From contig CAJONB010000018.1 in assembly GCA_905235715.1 (NCBI GenBank), positions 1 through 33,525 on the forward strand: a stretch of DNA of 33,525 nucleotides, written 5' to 3'. Source of the DNA: an uncultured Ruminococcus sp. (lineage in GTDB: Bacteria > Bacillota > Clostridia > Oscillospirales > Acutalibacteraceae). Made by a program: the position numbers and the translations under genes. The notes under the pieces were generated by a model that worked only from the letters and a program-made list of their open reading frames with translations, did no database searches and was not told where the DNA came from. How positions within the stretch are numbered: the stretch's first letter is position 1; each line of letters starts with the position of its first letter. This document shows positions 31,472 to 33,525 of this stretch, piece after piece.

Positions 31472-33525
31472 TTATGAGATAATCTCCATCTTTGAGAAAT
31501 TCGCCATCAAGGTTTTTGTGCCGACCTTATCGAAGGCGATTTCCAGCATAGTATCGTTACCCATCGGCGTGGTCGAAAGTATCATTCCTTTGCCGAATAC
31601 CTTATGCAGCACCATGTTGCCGACAGCATACCGATTCGTCGAGGGCTGTGTCACCGGCTTTTTCTTAGCGAACGGGTCAAAGCTCTGCTTCGGCTGATAT
31701 TCAAGCTGATGCGCCTTGAAAGTATTTTCATTCCCTGTTTTCTCGACCAAGCCCGAGGGAATTTCCGTAATAAAGCGGCTTTCTCGGTTATGGGTCGTCG
31801 AGCCGAACAACATTCTCTCGCGGGTTTTCAAAAGATACAGCTTCTCTTTTGCGCGGGTGATACCGACATAGGCAAGGCGGCGTTCCTCGCCCAACTCGGA
31901 GGCTTCGATGATTGTCTGCATGGAGGGAAAAACACCCTCCTCCATACCGGGGATAAATACGATGGGGAATTCCAGTCCCTTTGCGGAGTGGAGCGTCATC
32001 ATCACAACGCTGTCGGTCTCGGTATCATAATTGTCGATATCCGTCATCAAAGAAATTTCCTCGAGGAAGGCGCCGAGGGTCGCGTCGTCGCCGTAATCCT
32101 CCTGAAACTTGATGATATTCGAGGAAAGCTCGTCGATATTTTCGATACGCTGCTCGTAATCATCCTTCTCCGCCATCAGATAATTTTTATAGTCGGTATG
32201 CTCAAGAATCAGATTGTATAATTCTGCAAGAGAATATTCTTCAACCTCGTAAGCTTCAATCAAACCGTCGATCAGCTTCGCAAACGATTCGAGCTTTGCG
32301 GCGGCTCTGGAGAGGGCGGGATAATCGGATGCGTGCTTGATGACAGAATAGACGCTTTCCCCTATTCCCGCGGCAATATCCGAAGCCTTTGTCATGGTCG
32401 TTTCGCCGATAGCGCGCTTCGGCTTGTTGATGATTCTGCGCAGGCGGATATCGTCATGCGGATTATTGATTACCTGTAAATAGGCTGTCATATCCTTGAT
32501 TTCCTCGCGGTCATAGAAGCGGTGACCGCCGATGACACGGTGTGGGATACCCGAGCGTGACAACGCCTGTTCAATTGTGTTCGACTGGGCGTTCATACGA
32601 TATAACACGGCGTAATCGGAGAAGCTTCTCCCCTCTGCGACGCCGTCAAGGATGGTGCGCGCAATAAACATCGCCTCATCCCGTTCGGACGGGGCGGTGT
32701 GTACGGTGATACGCTCGCCGGTAGGATTCTCCGTCCAAAGGGTCTTTCCCTTGCGCTCAATATTATTCTTGATGACGTTGTTCGCCGCGTCAAGAATCGT
32801 TCCGGTGCTGCGGTAATTCTGCTCCAGCCGTATCACTGTCGCTCCCTTGAACTCGTTCTCAAAGGAAAGGATATTTTCAATCGTCGCGCCGCGGAAACGG
32901 TAAATGCTCTGATCATCGTCGCCGACAACGCAGATATTGTTGCGCTTAGCGGCAAGCAGGCTGATCAGGCGGTACTGTGACTTGTTTGTATCCTGATACT
33001 CGTCAACCATGATGTATTTAAAGCGGTTCTGATAGTATTCCAGCACGTCGGGGTTTTGCTCGAACAGCTTAACGGTATTGCAAATCAGGTCGTCAAAATC
33101 CATCGCGTCCGAGGTCAGCATCCGCTGTTGGTACAGCTCGTAAGCCTCTGCGATATATTTCAGGCGGCTGTCATGGATGACGTCCGCCTTGACGCCCTTC
33201 GGCGTTTTCATCTTGTCCTTATACTTGGAAATTTCATTGAGAACCGTTTTATGAGAGAGAAATTTTTCATCAACATTCATCTGCTTGAGAATTTCCTTCA
33301 TCAATCGGCGGGAATCGTCGGTATCATAAATGGTAAAGTGGCTTGTAAAGCCGAGCCTGTCGCCGCAGCGCCTGAGGATCCGTGCGCAGGTCGAATGGAA
33401 CGTCGCCGCCCATACCTCGTCCGCGCCGTCGCCTCCGACCGCTTCGATTCGCTCTTTCAGCTCGCCCGCCGCCTTGTTTGTAAAGGTGATTGCGAGAATC
33501 TGCCACGGCTCGGCAAGACCCGCCT
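31472..33525 (-). CDS. pcrA: UvrD/PcrA-type DNA helicase (5' end outside window)
   Basis: At least 683 aa of an SF1A 3'-5' helicase that unwinds DNA in repair and clears protein blocks. The frame stays open to the window edge, where motif Ia reads AITFTNKAAGELKERI; the Walker A motif lies further upstream, outside. Motif II is VDEYQDTNKSQY, motif III GDDDQSIYRFRGA, motif IV LEQNYRST, motif V VMMTLHSAKGLEFPIVFIPGMEEGVFP and motif VI EERRLAYVGITRAKEKLYLL. The C-terminal Tudor-like domain that contacts RNA polymerase is present (VLHKVFGKGMILS). Intact ATG candidates near 33304 are internal codons, not the start. Confidence 0.95.
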   Translation of the reverse strand, partial: AGLAEPWQILAITFTNKAAGELKERIEAVGGDGADEVWAATFHSTCARILRRCGDRLGFTSHFTIYDTDDSRRLMKEILKQMNVDEKFLSHKTVLNEISKYKDKMKTPKGVKADVIHDSRLKYIAEAYELYQQRMLTSDAMDFDDLICNTVKLFEQNPDVLEYYQNRFKYIMVDEYQDTNKSQYRLISLLAAKRNNICVVGDDDQSIYRFRGATIENILSFENEFKGATVIRLEQNYRSTGTILDAANNVIKNNIERKGKTLWTENPTGERITVHTAPSERDEAMFIARTILDGVAEGRSFSDYAVLYRMNAQSNTIEQALSRSGIPHRVIGGHRFYDREEIKDMTAYLQVINNPHDDIRLRRIINKPKRAIGETTMTKASDIAAGIGESVYSVIKHASDYPALSRAAAKLESFAKLIDGLIEAYEVEEYSLAELYNLILEHTDYKNYLMAEKDDYEQRIENIDELSSNIIKFQEDYGDDATLGAFLEEISLMTDIDNYDTETDSVVMMTLHSAKGLEFPIVFIPGMEEGVFPSMQTIIEASELGEERRLAYVGITRAKEKLYLLKTRERMLFGSTTHNRESRFITEIPSGLVEKTGNENTFKAHQLEYQPKQSFDPFAKKKPVTQPSTNRYAVGNMVLHKVFGKGMILSTTPMGNDTMLEIAFDKVGTKTLMANFSKMEIIS

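Overview
The window looks like a chromosomal segment of an anaerobic, spore-forming Firmicute, most likely a Ruminococcus-like member of the Oscillospiraceae. This is inferred from two type-I dockerin proteins, sporulation genes (a SigK-type sigma factor with a hydrophobic pro-sequence, a CwlD-type amidase, a SpoIIM-like protein), strong AGGAGG-type ribosome binding sites, moderate GC content and near-consensus sigma-A promoters. No prophage, plasmid, CRISPR or rRNA is visible. The window is a mosaic of short operons on both strands plus some secreted accessory proteins.

Layout. 1-4.7 kb: a P-type cation ATPase (+) converges on a dockerin-bearing GH25 lysozyme (-). A YtrA-type GntR repressor follows (+); its partner ABC-transporter gene is cut off after about 17 codons at a fragment of a repeat that recurs near 15.5 kb. 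4.8-6.45 kb: a Xer-family recombinase (-) and an AT-rich non-coding stretch rich in inverted repeats. 6.4-11.7 kb, all (-): prfC (RF3), sigK, then the cwlD-radA-DUF6873 operon. 11.9-13.2 kb: hemW (+) and tRNA-Ser(CGA), with an inverted fragment of the tRNA 3' end just downstream. 13.4-15.6 kb: a membrane-anchored S41-like protease homologue (+) and a MITE-like repeat. 15.6-17.4 kb (-): an Rrf2 regulator, a tandem YciI protein and a DUF308 membrane protein under a perfect consensus promoter that overlaps palindromes. 17.5-19.8 kb: a secreted dockerin protein (+) and a membrane-anchored unknown (-). 20-23.3 kb (+): phosphoglucomutase, then dinB plus a small partner under a promoter carrying two LexA-like boxes. 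23.4-25.6 kb (-): SpoIIM-like, YesL/DUF624-like and secreted Ser/Asp/Glu-rich proteins in one operon. 25.7-27.7 kb (-): a secreted BIG2 protein with a GH24 lysozyme domain apparently interrupted by an SH3 domain. 27.8-29.8 kb (-): a tight three-gene unit of DUF5685, a J-domain/TPR protein with a Cys-rich tail, and a polytopic membrane protein. 29.9-33.5 kb: a HAD hydrolase (+), a Cys-containing conserved clostridial protein (-) and the pcrA helicase (-), whose 5' end lies beyond the window.

Themes. Cell-wall hydrolysis and secretion (GH25-dockerin, GH24-SH3-BIG2, CwlD), DNA repair (RadA, DinB, PcrA) and sporulation (SigK, CwlD, SpoIIM-like) dominate. The least explained items are two genes whose Shine-Dalgarno lies in the 3' arm of a terminator-like hairpin (sigK and the gene at 30567-31385), the DUF5685/J-protein/membrane triad, the Rrf2-YciI-YciI-DUF308 unit, the small protein encoded behind dinB, and the inverted-repeat region upstream of the Xer recombinase. 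Family names come from recalled motifs; no database search was possible.
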